64,000 bases of DNA, taken from positions 2,666,001 through 2,730,000 of the forward strand of contig NC_089448.1 in the NCBI RefSeq assembly GCF_026210795.1, read 5' to 3'. The notes below the pieces were generated by a model. That model worked only from the letters and a program-made list of their open reading frames with translations, was not told where the DNA came from and did not search any database. Origin of the DNA: Rhizophagus irregularis (lineage: Eukaryota; Glomeromycota; Glomeromycetes; Glomerales; Glomeraceae). Position 1 is the first letter of the stretch, and every line of letters starts with the position of its first letter. A program made the translations under genes and the position numbers. Below, piece after piece: positions 26,925-40,086 of this stretch.

Positions 26925-28024
26925 TAACTTGCACTACTGGTGAACATGCGTGAAAGCATGCTGCAGTTTTTCGTAACAATAAAAAGTATGATCTGCTTAT
27001 AATTATCGTTAACTGCGCCACCTAAAGTATCTGATCTTAGACATAAAGAGACTAAATCTATCCTGTCGATAAGACAACGAAGACAAAATGATGAGCAGAA
27101 TTCTTTGTCTTGATAAAAGCATGACAACACGTAATGAAGGACCTATCTCCTTACCTTTTTTTTTTTTATTGAGCATTATCAGCACATATCACCGCAATTA
27201 AAATCTGTGGGAAGAAATTTACCTTTAAAAAAAACATTATGAAATCATCATTTCTGTATTTGGACATATTTGAAAAAAAAAATTTTTTTTTTATCTAAAA
27301 AAAAAAGAAAAAAAAGGACTTATCTCTCTTAATATATATATATATGTATATATATATACGTACATACGCATTTATATATATATATGTATAAAAAAGAATA
27401 ATTCATTAATTAATATTTTTTTTTTCTATAAAATATTTAAACTATTTAATACTTTGTTAATATATAAATTTGAAAAAAAATAATTTCGGTTATTACCGAT
27501 ATCTTGCATCATATATATATATATAAAAAATTGACCGCAGCATATCGTATCGGGGAAAATCTTGTACAAATTTTACGATAATTGCTTCGTCTTATATTTT
27601 TTTCTCGTGTAATTTTTCGTGTCTTTATTTTTATTTTTATTTTTTCTTTTCTTTTTTTTTCTTTTTATTTTTTTTCTCTTTTTTTTTTCGTGTTTAATAT
27701 GTTTAATACCCAAACAAAAAAACCATTCAGAATAATTTTACATATGATGGCTATGTGAATGATTCCATAATTGGAATTCCCAAGATGATTAACAGGTTTT
27801 TATTTTGAAAGATTCAAAAAAAGATGAAAAAAAAAAAAAATTATTATTTATTTGTACAATTAAGAGGCTTTTTGTGTATGGACTGTGCGAAATGTATCAT
27901 AAATTATCATGATCCCTTAAAACCTGATGAATGATCTAATTTTGGTAATTATTTATTTATTGTTCATATTGTTCTAATTTAAAATTTCGAAACAATATTG
28001 TCAAAAGAGAAATCCGTAATATCG

Positions 28025-28063
<39 letters not shown>

Positions 28064-30544
28064 TATTAAATAATTTGATAAAAAAAAAAATGTAACGAAA
28101 ATCATATGATAATACATTTTTTTTAAAACAAACGTGATGAATGAAAAAAAAAAATTTGAATTTCAAAAGATATCCAAATAGAGAACGAAAAAAAAAAAAT
28201 AAAAAAAAAAACATTTTTCTTTTTTTTTTTCGTAACACAAGAAAATTGTGTTGTTTGTTCGTGTTTGAACAGCTGAACAAAACTTTAATAATAAAAGACA
28301 TGTGTTCCTGATCATATGGTAACATTGACATTTACTATAATAAAAAGAAAATCAAAAAGAAAAAAAAAAAAAAAAACTTTAAATTTATAAACAATGTGAA
28401 AAAAAATAAGTACATAATATAACATAAATAATATACATAATAATAAACAGATAAGAATAATAATAAACATAACAGACTATATAATCATACATTGATTGAT
28501 AATATATATATATAAGCATACATTGATCATATAATATATATATATATATATAAAAGCATACATTGATAATATATATATATACATACATTGATCATATATA
28601 TATACATACATTGATCATATATATATATACATACATTGATAATATATATATATATATACATTGATAATATATATATATACATACATACATACATGTAATT
28701 TACAAATTTATAATAATTTACATAAATTTACAAATATACAATAATTTACATAATATTCATATAATATAATTTACATAATTTACAATATTGTTAATTTCAG
28801 TAAATAAATAGATTATCTTTACTATCTTTTCAACTTAAATTATTCTCACGTCTTTTTTTTTCATTACCTGTAATTTTATTAATGTTACGTATTATTACCT
28901 GTAATTTATTAATGTTTACGTATTATTAATGTTACGTATTATTTTTGTGATATGATTTTTTTTTCTATTTTGGTTTAAACAAACATTAGACCAGAATTTG
29001 AAAAAAAAAAGATCCATAAATCCATAAAAATCCATAAAAACCCATAAAAATCCATAGAAATAAGGAATAACATATACATAAAACTGATCTTCCCATCTCT
29101 TTTTAAAACTGATTTTCACACACATCTGCAAGATTAATGATAAATTTATCAACAAAAGTTACTACATGTGAGTTCAAATTAGAACTCCGGTTTAAAAAAA
29201 AAAAAAAACCAGTGACTGAAAAAGGTAGCGTACGCACGAACCCATCGTACAAGATTACAAGATTAACACTTCTTTTTCCGTGTCAAAATTTGTACAATTT
29301 GTACGAGGTACCCCTTGAAAATAACTTAAGAATTATGTAAACTTAAAAAATTTTTTAAAAAGAAATTAAGAATAAACTTGTGAATGGACCTGTTTAAAGA
29401 GAAATAAAGTTTGTTACACGCTGTGATTAAAGTTTCACTGCGAAACGCGAAAATGAGTACATGCATGGTGTGACGTTTAATTTTAATATCATACGATTAT
29501 AAGATTTCCAAATTTGCGATTACAAAATACCTTAAATGCTCATTCCCCACATAATTCTTTCGTTTTCAAAATATCATGTTTTGCTTTTCATACATGATCT
29601 TCGAATATTTTTGGTAAACAAATCTAAAAAAATATATATGTATATATTTTTTGATTTTCTTTTATTCATACAATGTAAAGTAAAGTTATATGAAAAAAAA
29701 AATTTCGTAAATAATGATGAACGTTATCTAGATAACAATCGAAAAAATTTTGAAGGAAAAAAAAAAAAAGGTTTTGTAAATCTCATTCATATAAAATTTA
29801 AAATTTTTAATATCGATTAATTCGATTAATTAATTCTTTTTCGAGAAAAGAAATACACCCCTGAATTTTTTTTTTTTAAGGGGTTAAAAATAGAAAAAAA
29901 TACTTGTCCCCGCAGTAATGATTAAAGTTCAAACCAATTAAATAATTTAGAAGATCGTGCATTAAACTTGTGAGACAAACTTAAAAAAAAATATTTAATT
30001 ATTTTTTTATTTTATTTTATTTTATTTTCTTTAAAATAAATAAAATTATTAATATTTACACTGCTTTTTTTTTTTTTTATAGACGCCAATTTACTTAATA
30101 AAAAATTTTTTTTTTTAAAAAAAAAAGGAATTTTTTATTTTTTTTGAATGAAATGTGCAATTTTTTACGAAATTGAAAAAAAAAATCTTGTTATTATTCT
30201 TGATTTTTAATAAATTTAGAAATAATAGGAATAATAGATTTTTTAATATTCATTTAGTGAAGAGTAAGTAATCATTATATAAAGGTAAAGTATTAAACGT
30301 GTAATCTACAAAACACACGCGACCTAATACGAACGACATACGGAAATAAAAGTACAATCACAACAAAACACACGGAGCACAATTTAGTATATAATTCTAG
30401 TTATTTAACCAGTTTTTTTATTCATTTTTTTTAAAAATAATTAAGAAATACATACCTATTGGATTGCTTTTTTGTTTATCATATTATTATATGTAGTTCA
30501 AATATTTTTAAATTATGAAAAAATTTTAGCATAAATTGTTGTCA

Positions 30545-31202
30545 CACAATTTATGATTTATGTGCCAAAAGGCTTCGTGTGACATTAGAGAATTTCCATG
30601 TGAGGATAAGTTACCATGTGAGGTCGAGTTTCCGGATTTTGGCAAATTTTCCGGAATTTTATCTGTGAGATTCCGGCTACATAAAAAAAAAAATTTTTTT
30701 TTTTTTTTTTTTTACCTAAGTGTTTCAGCTTTTCAATTAGAATTTCAAAAAAATAAAAATAAAAGTACTTTTTTATTGTCGTTAAAGTGTAAGTGTACTA
30801 AAGTGTACTAAAGTGTACAATAAAATGCATCTCTGTTATCAATATTCCTTTTAATATTCACTTTCAAATTAAATGTTTTATTATTATTATTGTGAGAGGG
30901 GAGTCTCACATCATCCAATTAGAATAATCTAAATATTAGTACACAATTAGCATTTATTTGGCAGGTCCCCGGAATCGAAGAATCTGGATTTTGGTTTTTT
31001 AAGCAATTCAAAAATTCCTAGATAATAGTTTCCGATTATATTCCATGAATGGACAATTTTTTTGTTGATAACAAATAAAATAAATATTTGTTTTAAAAAA
31101 AAAAAATTTTTTTTATCAAATCGGAATTGACCGTGATTTGAATAAAATTTCAAAGTCAATTTGGTCGGAAAAAATCGGCACATTTTTGTTTATTAAATTG
31201 TG
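30545..31202. mobile_element. Possible small inverted-repeat element (weak)
   Basis: The left edge reads CACAATTTATGATTTATGTG then CC. The right edge, reverse-complemented, reads CACAATTTAATAAACAAAAA then TGTGCC. The matched parts are CACAATTTA and ATGTGCC with a length difference between them. No target-site duplication could be defined. In DNA this AT-rich the match could be chance. Confidence 0.25.
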
Positions 31203-33855
31203 ATAGGTTTAATACATATTATTACTTAGATTTCTCACTATTATGAAGGACACAATGAAATTAACCCCTAGGAAATAGACCAATTGAGACATAAATCATC
31301 ATCAATCGTAAATCATGAACGCGTTTAAATTAAACAAATAAAATAAAATTTAATTAATTTTTAAATCAAAATTTTTTTTTTTTAAAAAAAAGAAACAACT
31401 TTATGTATTTATATTCTTCCCCGAATTTGTTTCTTATCTGATATAACACAATTCATAAAAGGAATTTTGGCTGGTTTTTTTTTATTGAATAGTAAATATT
31501 CATTGTTTAAAAAAGATTATATTAATTTATTAATCTGGTACAGTGATAGTAACTAAAAAAAATCATCGGCGTTCACATAATGTGGGAGATTTTTTTTTTT
31601 TTTTTTTAAATAATTTCTTAGAGTAACGTAACTCTTGAAAAGTTGTGAGAACATTTTATGGAGTGAGATATCAATTATCAATTCCCCCCCTAGAAAGATA
31701 TTCAATAAGAAAATTGCTTTTTGCTTTTGTTTTGCGTTTTTGCGTTTTTGCTTTACTTTACTTTTTTTGAATCTTCTTTTCCCCTGAATTCAAAAATACA
31801 AATTTTTATTTCGGTCGGTTATGACCGAATGAATGATGTACAAGTATCGTCATACTTTTTTAATCTTTAGTTAATAACTTATTCGGTCAATCTAGTGTAC
31901 TTTTACATTTTATATCTATAATAGGAAAAATATATGAAGAAACCACTAAAATCTTTTAAAAAAAAGAATATTAGAGTTTTAAACACAAAACTTGATTCAA
32001 GCATATAACGCGTCCCGATATTGTAGATACTGTAAATCCTCACAATTTCTAGAAATCAATTTTGGCTATTGATTGTTGATAAATCTTATTTTGGACATCT
32101 GATTCTCCCGAGCCACAAATTAGAAATGCAGGCATCGACTTTACATTTTTTACTTGGTAGTGTGCGCGGTAATGCGTTCATAAATTTTGCCGATTAAAAA
32201 AATCCTCTTATTTTGTTGATTTGGATTTGTTTGGACAGATGATAATAGTTGACGCAAAACAACGAAGTTTGAACACATTTAAAGGTCATCATATGTTTCA
32301 AATAATATGTGGGACGACTGGGACGTGTGAATAACCGATATTCCTATTTAATTTTTTTTAATAATATATTATAATGGTTTTACTAACTTTGAATAAAAAC
32401 AGTTTTGCATAGGTCATATGTCATATGTCATATGATCGTTGAATCTAATGTAATTAGTTAAACTTTAATTATTAAAATGACATCATATGTAATATCTTGT
32501 TATCATTAAAAAAAAGGCTGTGTTTAATATTATTTCTTTTTTCTTTTTATTTAAAAATAAAAATTTTTTTTTTTTAAATTTTTAATACTTTTATTATAAT
32601 TAGTCACACAAGAGTATTATACAATTTATTACTATTATTATATATATATATATATATTATTATTATTATTTAAATAACAGGTTTTTTTGGGAATATTTCA
32701 TGTATTCTTGTTCGATTTCTCGTTTTTCCCTTCTTTCTTCTTTTTTATATAATTCTCAAGTTTATATACATGGTTTATATTACTTATTAATTATCCCGAT
32801 CATTATAGGTTTGTGATTTATCATAGCATGTCACAATGTCACACTTAAATAATTTAATTACAATGATGATGACAAAACCCAAATAATAATAATATCGATC
32901 CCAAAAATTCCATGTATAACAAATAAATTAAGGTTGTGACTCAAAAAACTAAAAAAGAATTATATAAAAGATTACTATATTATATTATATTATATTATAT
33001 TATATTATATTATTATTATTATTGTTGTTGTTGTTATTATTTATTATTATTATTATTATTGTTATTATTATTTATAATATGATATAATGATAATAAAAAA
33101 AAAATTTTTTTTTTTTTTTTTTTGCAAGTTTTTCATCCATAAATCCGCAAAAACCTGAATTTTTTTTTATACAAGTGAAACAAGAATGTAAAGTTAAAAT
33201 ATTTTGTAATAAAAACAACTCTTGATCTTGTTTACCAATTATGGATTCTGCGCCATGAAACTCTGTATTCCATTCTTAAGAAGGAAAAAGATTATTAAAA
33301 ACATACGAATGATACGCAGTTCTGAATTCGGATTATTCGGATTACACGTGTTTATTCGGTATCGTCTAAACTTTTTTTTTTATTTGTTTATTATTTTTTT
33401 TTTTTTTTCTTTTTAATAATTGAAAAAAATGAATATATTATTTAAATGAATATATTATTTAAATGGATATATTATTTAAATGGATATATTATTGGAAATA
33501 AAATAAATAAAATACAAAGATAAAAAAAAATTAGTATACGATAATCATATCGGAAAAATCTTTGAAATTGTAAGAAAGTAGTATTACACACATCATTGAA
33601 TAAGTCATATTTAACGGATTTTTTTTTCATTGTGCAATAAACCCCAAATCGTGAGTGATTTTTGCGATTTGATATAATTTTATCATATCACTTATTTTAT
33701 AGATGCTTCTATTTTTCTAATTTTGAAAATTTTAGAATTCGAATGGTTTCTTCTTTAAGTACCATTCTTCCATGATAATAGATATTATAATTAAAAATAC
33801 ATTTACCGTATATTTCAACAATTGGTCATTAGCATATATTGTGTGTATATAATAA

Positions 33856-34014
33856 TATACACTTCACCCTCACTATAGTGAATCCCAATGGGCTGGAGAT
33901 TAAAATTCGGTATAGTGAGAAAAGAAATTCACTATACTGAGGGTCATTCTATTAGAAATCTGTACCTGAAATTTTCTTCATTATAGCAAGTTATTCGTTA
34001 TATGAAAATACGCT
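33856..34014. mobile_element. Possible TA-flanked pogo-like MITE (weak)
   Basis: The left edge after TA is CACTTCACCCTCACTATAGT followed by GAATCCC. The right edge, reverse-complemented, starts CAGCGTATTTTCATATAACG followed by AATAAC and is also followed by TA. An internal palindrome pairs CCCTCACTATAGTGAAT with ATTCACTATACTGAGGG. The TCACTATA/GAAT motif resembles pogo/Tigger termini, but the two ends match poorly. Confidence 0.35.
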
Positions 34015-34984
34015 GTACTTTTTATAGTTATATACAAAGTATATATATATATACAGTACTTTAAAGACTTAATAATGCATTTAAATTGTAACAATAAAAA
34101 AAAATATATATATTTTTAATTGATCCCAATTGATCATTTTGTGTTACATCTCATTTTTTTTAAAGATTCTTCTTTTTTTTTTACCTTTTTATTTAGGGAT
34201 TTCTTTAAAGTACTTAAAGTAGATTCATTTAAACAATGAATAATACTGTATCACTTTTATTGTATTTTTTTTTCCCCCTCTAATTTTTTTATAATTATAA
34301 TTTTCTTGGCTTTTTTTTTTAAATTTGGAAAGATTTGTCCTGAATAATCCTGAATAATTACTATTTTGAATTTTATTTATGTCCACGTGATAATTCTGAT
34401 AAATGAAACATTATTTATAATATAATGTTGGTAAAGAATGGTAAAATGCGTAATATTACCGTAAATTCAAGTAACAATTTGATGTTACCTTTACCTCCCT
34501 TTTTTTCTTCATTAAAATTAATCCCCGGTTTAATAAACTTTAATATATTTAATATAACTTTATTTTAATTAAATTATTTTAATTTTACCTTATGTAACAT
34601 TAATTCTTTAACATCACAATCACGTCAATGGTCACTCCCTTTAACAATGATGGAAGTGGCAAATCCAATGTAAATCATTTTGGACTAATCCTTCTCTTAA
34701 TCTTTTTCTAAACTTTCTTATGAGGAAGAAATAAAAGATTGAATCGTTCTTATATAACTAAATTTTTAATATGAGAATATTTAGTTTGATATGTAAAGTT
34801 ATGTACGTCTTCAAGTCTATCAATATTTAATAATAGGCTTTTTTTTTATATCTTAATTATTTAGCATTATTTAGCATTATTTAGAATTATTTAGCACAGA
34901 AAATTAAACTTGCAAATAGAGTAAAAGAGTATTATTACTTCATATTAAATTCGTCGAACTGGATGTAGCATACCACGTAAGCCA

Positions 34985-35930
34985 CGTAAATAATACTAAG
35001 ATGATAATGGATGCGATCGTTACGGAAGTCGACTCTTATTCAGCTATTGTGGGTAATAAAGACGAAAGCCGTCATAGATAATAATAACAACAAAATATTA
35101 TTAAATGGAGATATCGATCGCAAGACGAACCGAATACCGTTGATTCATGTTCTTTGGTAGAAGGTATACCGGTACAGTGGTATCCTGCAAGTTGGACTTT
35201 ATGAGAAAAAAAAAAGAGTTCCACGCGCCGTCATAGATAATAATAACAACAAAATACTATTAAATGGAGATATCGATCGCAAGACGAACCGAATACCGTT
35301 GATTCATGTTCTTTGGTAGAAGGTATACCGGTACAGTGGTATCCTGAAAGTTGGACTTTATGAGAAAAAAAAGAGTTCCACGCGCCGTCATAGATTATAA
35401 TAACAACAAAATATTATTAAATGGAGTACCGTTGATTTATGTTCTTTTGGTAGAAGGTATACCGGTACGGTGGTATCCTGAAAGTTGGACTTTATGAGAA
35501 AAAAAAGAGTTCCACGCGCCTTCATAGATTATAATAACAACAAAAATATTATTAAATGGAGTACCGTTGATTTATGTTCTTTTGGTAGAAGGTATACCGG
35601 TACGGTGGTATCCTGAAAGTTGGACTTTATGAGAAAAAAAAGAGTTCCACGCGCCTTCATAGATTATAATAACAACAAAAATATTATTAAATGGAGTACC
35701 GTTGATTTATGTTCTTTTGGTAGAAGGTATACTGGTACGGTGGTATCCTGAAAGTTGGACTTTATGAGAAAAAAAAGAACGTAAAAAGTTCTACGCTGTT
35801 ATCATGAATGACAACAACTACCTTGTGGGAGAATTACGATCAGGATTCAATATCCCTACGATTGAAATAACTTACTTAATCATATTAATGATCGAACGTT
35901 AAGATTTAAGAAACATTACTCAACTTACTC
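34985..35930 (+). pseudogene. Tandemly duplicated, decayed coding-like block
   Basis: Five near-identical units begin at 35071, 35230, 35387, 35521 and 35656, spaced 159, 157, 134 and 135 bp. The last three lack a block of about 23 bp (GATATCGATCGCAAGACGAA type). Each unit carries a coding-like stretch, e.g. DSCSLVEGIPVQWYP then ASWTL followed by TGA. The left flank opens with an ATG frame (MDAIVTEVDSYSAIVGNKDE) that ends at stop codons at the first unit. The right flank reads ERKKFYAVIMNDNNYLVGEL in the frame that follows the last TGA. The GC content is well above the surroundings. I do not recognise the parent protein. Confidence 0.5.
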
Positions 35931-37167
35931 GACGAAGATTTCGAAATTTACGATATTTTAAATGATTTTCTTCTTTAAATATAAATTAGGTATACTATAA
36001 CTTAGCATTTTTTGTTTAATATTCTTATTTTAATAATTGTAAGCTTTAAGGATGTTACATAATGGGTTTTAAACGTTTTAAACGGCTCTGAAGGGTGATC
36101 ATTAGAATTGAACTTAACGATATAAGTTCATTCTTTACGAAGTTTGGTCATGCTTGACATTTTCAATTGACTTGTGGCAAGCACTTAAACAAAACCTATA
36201 TTTAAATACGAAATTGGCTTGGGATTTACTTTGGGTAGTATAGTTTATTTTTATAGTTAATCTATAGTTATAGTATACTAATTACTAAGCTTGTAAAATA
36301 AGCTTATCTGTTAACTTAGATAACATAGATAACATATTACAAATAGATTCACCAAACACGTATCCAATTAGCCAAACATGCTCTTCTGTGTCTTCATTGT
36401 GAACCATTCATCCATGCCCTAAACCCTTCAAAATTCAAACTTTGACTTTCTTCTCTGCCTACTTTATGACATTCTTAATAAGTATATTCCACATGTATGT
36501 AATAGAATGGGTTCTTATTCCAATTAACTTTACAGGATGTTACAGGATGTCATGGATGGAACTGGAAGATAATAGAAAAAGAATTAAATGGGTTCTTCAA
36601 TTAACTTTACAGGATGTTATGGAAGAATTGTAATTAATTGATCATTGTAATTTTTATTTTGCGTCGAGAATACTTCTAGAAATCATTCATATCAATAACT
36701 TGACCACGATGAAGAATTTTACATCTTTGGTAATCTTTCATTGATTGGGTGGATCTTAAAATCTGCAATTTGTCATTTGAATTCCTTTTACGAATGTCAT
36801 AATTCGTAATTCGTAAATCCTCCTTATGCATTTTTGGTAAATATAACATGCGCTCAAATACTAAAAATGTTTACCTTCCTAATACTAAATTGGTGTGATT
36901 CATTTCTTTAGCTGTTAGATTAAAAAAATAATTTTTTTACATTTTAATTAAATGTAATCTTTTAATTTCCTCATACCATGGGTTGATTTAATGAAATAAT
37001 CTTTTCTAGTATTATTCATCTATATTTAAGAATTTCTATATATGTTTAAATTGATCATCAGATAATTTTAATGTTTATATCTAGCTTCATGACAAACCTT
37101 TTTTCAATTTAGTTTTAATTTCTACACTGAAAGTTGTCGTGTTATTTGTGAAAGAAAATTAATAAAA
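35931..37167. other. Spacer upstream of translin, with a short direct repeat
   Basis: No gene seen. The phrase ATGGGTTCTT...AATTAACTTTACAGGATGTT occurs twice, at about 36507-36540 and 36588-36617. The right end holds the translin promoter. Confidence 0.5.
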
Positions 37168-38560
37168 ATGTCGGTTGATTTAGCTATTTTTAAACAAATT
37201 GAAGCTTCAATGGAAGAAGAATCTATGAGAAAGGATGTGAGTATTTTTCTGAATTTTAATAAAAATTTTTTCGTTATTATTTAAAAATATATATATATAT
37301 TATTTAATGTTTGTCCTTTTAAATATAGGAAATATACAGTTGTGTTCGTGATTATGAAAAAACTTGTCGATATATTATGGCAGTTTTGAATCGAGTTCAC
37401 TCTGCTTCGTCTGAAGAAGGTACAGTAATATTAACAATTTATTATAAAGTTATTGAAATATTATTCTTTTGATAAATGATTTATCATTTGAAAAAAAAAT
37501 CATTTTTTTTTAAAAAAATCATTATAGTACCAGAAATTGCGAAAGAAGCTCTAGGAAGATTTAATGAAGTTAAACAACATTTAGCCAATTTATCCAAGAT
37601 CGTGCCTCATCAACAATTTTATAAGTTCGTTATTTATTAAACCTGTCAAAAGAATTCATTATTTTTTTATTAATATTTAATATATTAATAATTTGATTTT
37701 TTAATATATTTTATTTTAAAAAAGATATTATGATCATTGGTGTCGAACACTTCAAAAATCATTGTTTATTGCTGCATTCGCGATATATTTATCATCAGAA
37801 AAATTGATTTCTTCGGAACAAGTAGAAAATTTATGTGGTGGTAAATAATTATAAATCTTTATTTTATTTTATTTTGTTTTGTTTTGTTTTAATTTTAATT
37901 TTTAATCAATTTAATCATTTTCTTTTAAATACACATATATATAAAAGTTAAATTAAATTTAAATAATGACTTACAAGATTTTCATATAACTGTTGAAGAT
38001 TTTCTTCATAGTTTTGTTACTTTAACTGATGAATTGGTAAATTTTTATTATTATTATTTATATTAATTTATTATAATAATTTTAATACAAACTTTTTTAT
38101 CTTAGTCACGATTGGCCGTAAATTCAGTTACTGCAGGAGATTATAATAGACCTTTAAAAATTTCAAAATTTGTAAAAGAATTATATACCGGATTTCAATT
38201 ATTAAACTTGAAAAATGATTCATTAAGAAAAAGATTTGATGCTATTAAGGTATGTTTAATTTTATGATATTATATATATATATAATGGTTTAAATAATAA
38301 CATTATTTTATTCTAATTTTTTTATCATCAATGAATTATTTACGAAAAAAAAAGTATCATATTAAAAAAATTGAAGAAGGTAAATTTTATAAAAGATTTT
38401 AAATGAAAGGTTCTTCTATTCATTCTATTCATTCTATTAATCTATTAATCATTTTTTATTATGATTTATTATCATTTATTTAGTCGTGTATGATGTTTCA
38501 CTAAGGAAACTTTCCGGTTCAACTAATGATGGTTCAACTGATGATACAATCATGAAGTAA
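37168..38560 (+). CDS. TSN: Translin
   Basis: Eight exons (37168-37236, 37329-37419, 37528-37624, 37725-37840, 37948-38036, 38106-38249, 38355-38379, 38484-38560) give 235 aa; human translin has 228. The protein is all-helical. Conserved blocks are YDHWCRTLQKSLFIAAFAIY, the acidic VEDFLHSFVTLTDELSRLAV, NSVTAGDYNRPLKISKFVKE, and LLNLKNDSLRKRFDAIKYHI then KKIEEVVYDVSLR. Translin forms an octameric ring that binds single-stranded nucleic acid. With its partner TRAX it forms C3PO, which degrades RNA in RNAi and tRNA processing. TRAX, not translin, carries the catalytic acidic residues, and this protein matches translin. No TRAX gene is in the window. The C-terminus has a short Ser/Thr/Asp tail that is not typical. 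Confidence 0.95.
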
Positions 38561-38859
38561 TGGAATATGAAGATTCAAAGTATCAAAGTAAAAACAGGTA
38601 AATTATTCCAGAGGTAAATTAGTTCTAATTATAATGATTCAAATGTAATGCAAAGAAAACTAAGCATAAAGATTTTTTTTTTCTAAAAAAAAAAATAGTC
38701 TCCTTACAAAATTTAATGGTTCGCTTTGTTTAATTTACTAAGTAGTTAAGTAGTTGTAAATTTTTGTAATGTAAATTTAAAATGTATATCCCATTTATAA
38801 TGAAGATTAATTCCTTGTAAACACAAAAAATTATTAAAAAGAAACTTTTTTTACAGTTT

Positions 38860-39990
38860 ATATTCAAGTTGAATTTAGTATAATCAAAGTTTATTTTATT
38901 TAGAGTTATATTCAAGTTGAATTTAATATGATCTCAAAGTTTATTTTATTTGTAGCTTATATTCAAGTTGAATTAATATGATCTCAAAGTTTATTTACAG
39001 TTGATATTCAAGTTGAATTTAATATGATCTCAAAGTTTATTTTATTTGCAACTTATATTCAAGTTGAATTAATATGATCTTAAAGTTTATTTACAGTTTA
39101 TATTCAAGTTGAATTTAATATGATCTTAGAGTTTATTTTATTTGCAGCTTATATTCAAGTTGAATTTAATATGATCTTAAAGTTTATTTTATTCTAAGTT
39201 AAATTAATATGATCTTAAAGTTTATTTTATTCAAGTCAAATTTAATATGATCTCAAAGTTTATTTATTCAAGTCAAATTTAATATGATCTCAAAGTTTAT
39301 TTTATTTACAGTTTATTCAAATTGAATTTAAAGTTTATTTTATTTACAGTTCATTCAAGTTGAATTTAAAGTTTATTTTATTTACAGTTTATATTCAAGT
39401 TATGATCTCAAAAGTTTATGTTGAATTTAATATGATCTCAAAGTTTATTTATTTACAGGTTAAATTTAACATGATCTTAAAGTTTATTTACAGTTTATAT
39501 TCAATATGATTTCAAAATTTATTTTATTTACAGTTTATATTCAAGTTGAATTTAATATGATCTCAAAGTTCATTTTATTCTAAGTTGAATTAATATGATC
39601 TCAAAGTTTATTTATTTTATTCAAGTCTAAAGTTTATTTTATTTGTAGTTTATATTCAAATTGACTTTAATATGATCTCAAAGTTTATTTTATTTGCAGT
39701 TTATATTCAAGTTGAATTTAATATCATCTCAAAATTTACAGTTTATATTCAAGTTGAATTAATATGATCTTAAAGTTTATTTATTTTATTCAAGTTGAAT
39801 TTAATATTATCTAAAGTTTATTTTATTTGTAGTTTATATTCAAGTTGAATTTAATATGATCTCAAAGTTTATTTATTTACAGTTTATATTCAAGTTGAAT
39901 TAATATGATCTCAAAGTTTATTAATTGATATTCAACTAATTCAACTTGAATTTAATATGAACTCAAAGTTTAAAAATAATTCTAAAGTTA
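38860..39990. repeat. Tandem repeat array, unit about 50-60 bp
   Basis: About 20 copies of a unit built from TATATTCAAGTTGAATTTAA, TATGATCTCAAAGTTTATTT and TATTTACAGTTTA. Copies differ by loss of the middle or last part, so the period varies between about 40 and 60 bp. It fills most of the spacer between translin and the BRCT gene. No reading frame is conserved across units. Confidence 0.85.
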
Positions 39991-40086
39991 CTAGTTACTC
40001 TCAAGTTACTCTTAAGTTAATCGAAATATGATAAATCTCTTATCAAAATATATACAAATATAAATTATAATATTATAAAAATAAAA

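Larger units (their letters stand above)
26925..34984. other. Gene desert with microsatellites; no supported gene
   Basis: No coding frame with splice or composition support. Contents include (TA)n tracts at 27330-27390, (AAT)n at 28030-28065, an array of CATTGAT followed by (AT)n at 28490-28690, CCATAAAAAT repeats at 29020-29060, (TATAT)n at 32975-33015, and an ATATTATTTAAATGGAT tandem at 33433-33492. Two weak inverted-repeat candidates (30545-31202 and about 33856-34014) are listed separately. Confidence 0.55.

Noticed and set aside
26921-27130. 69-aa minus-strand frame at the bHLH 3' end
   Set aside because: Cys/Ser-rich but without a domain or splice context; most likely 3' UTR antisense noise.
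28385-28690. Possible CRISPR-like spacing of CATTGAT units
   Set aside because: Units are separated only by (AT)n of variable length, without unique spacers; it is a microsatellite compound in a eukaryote.
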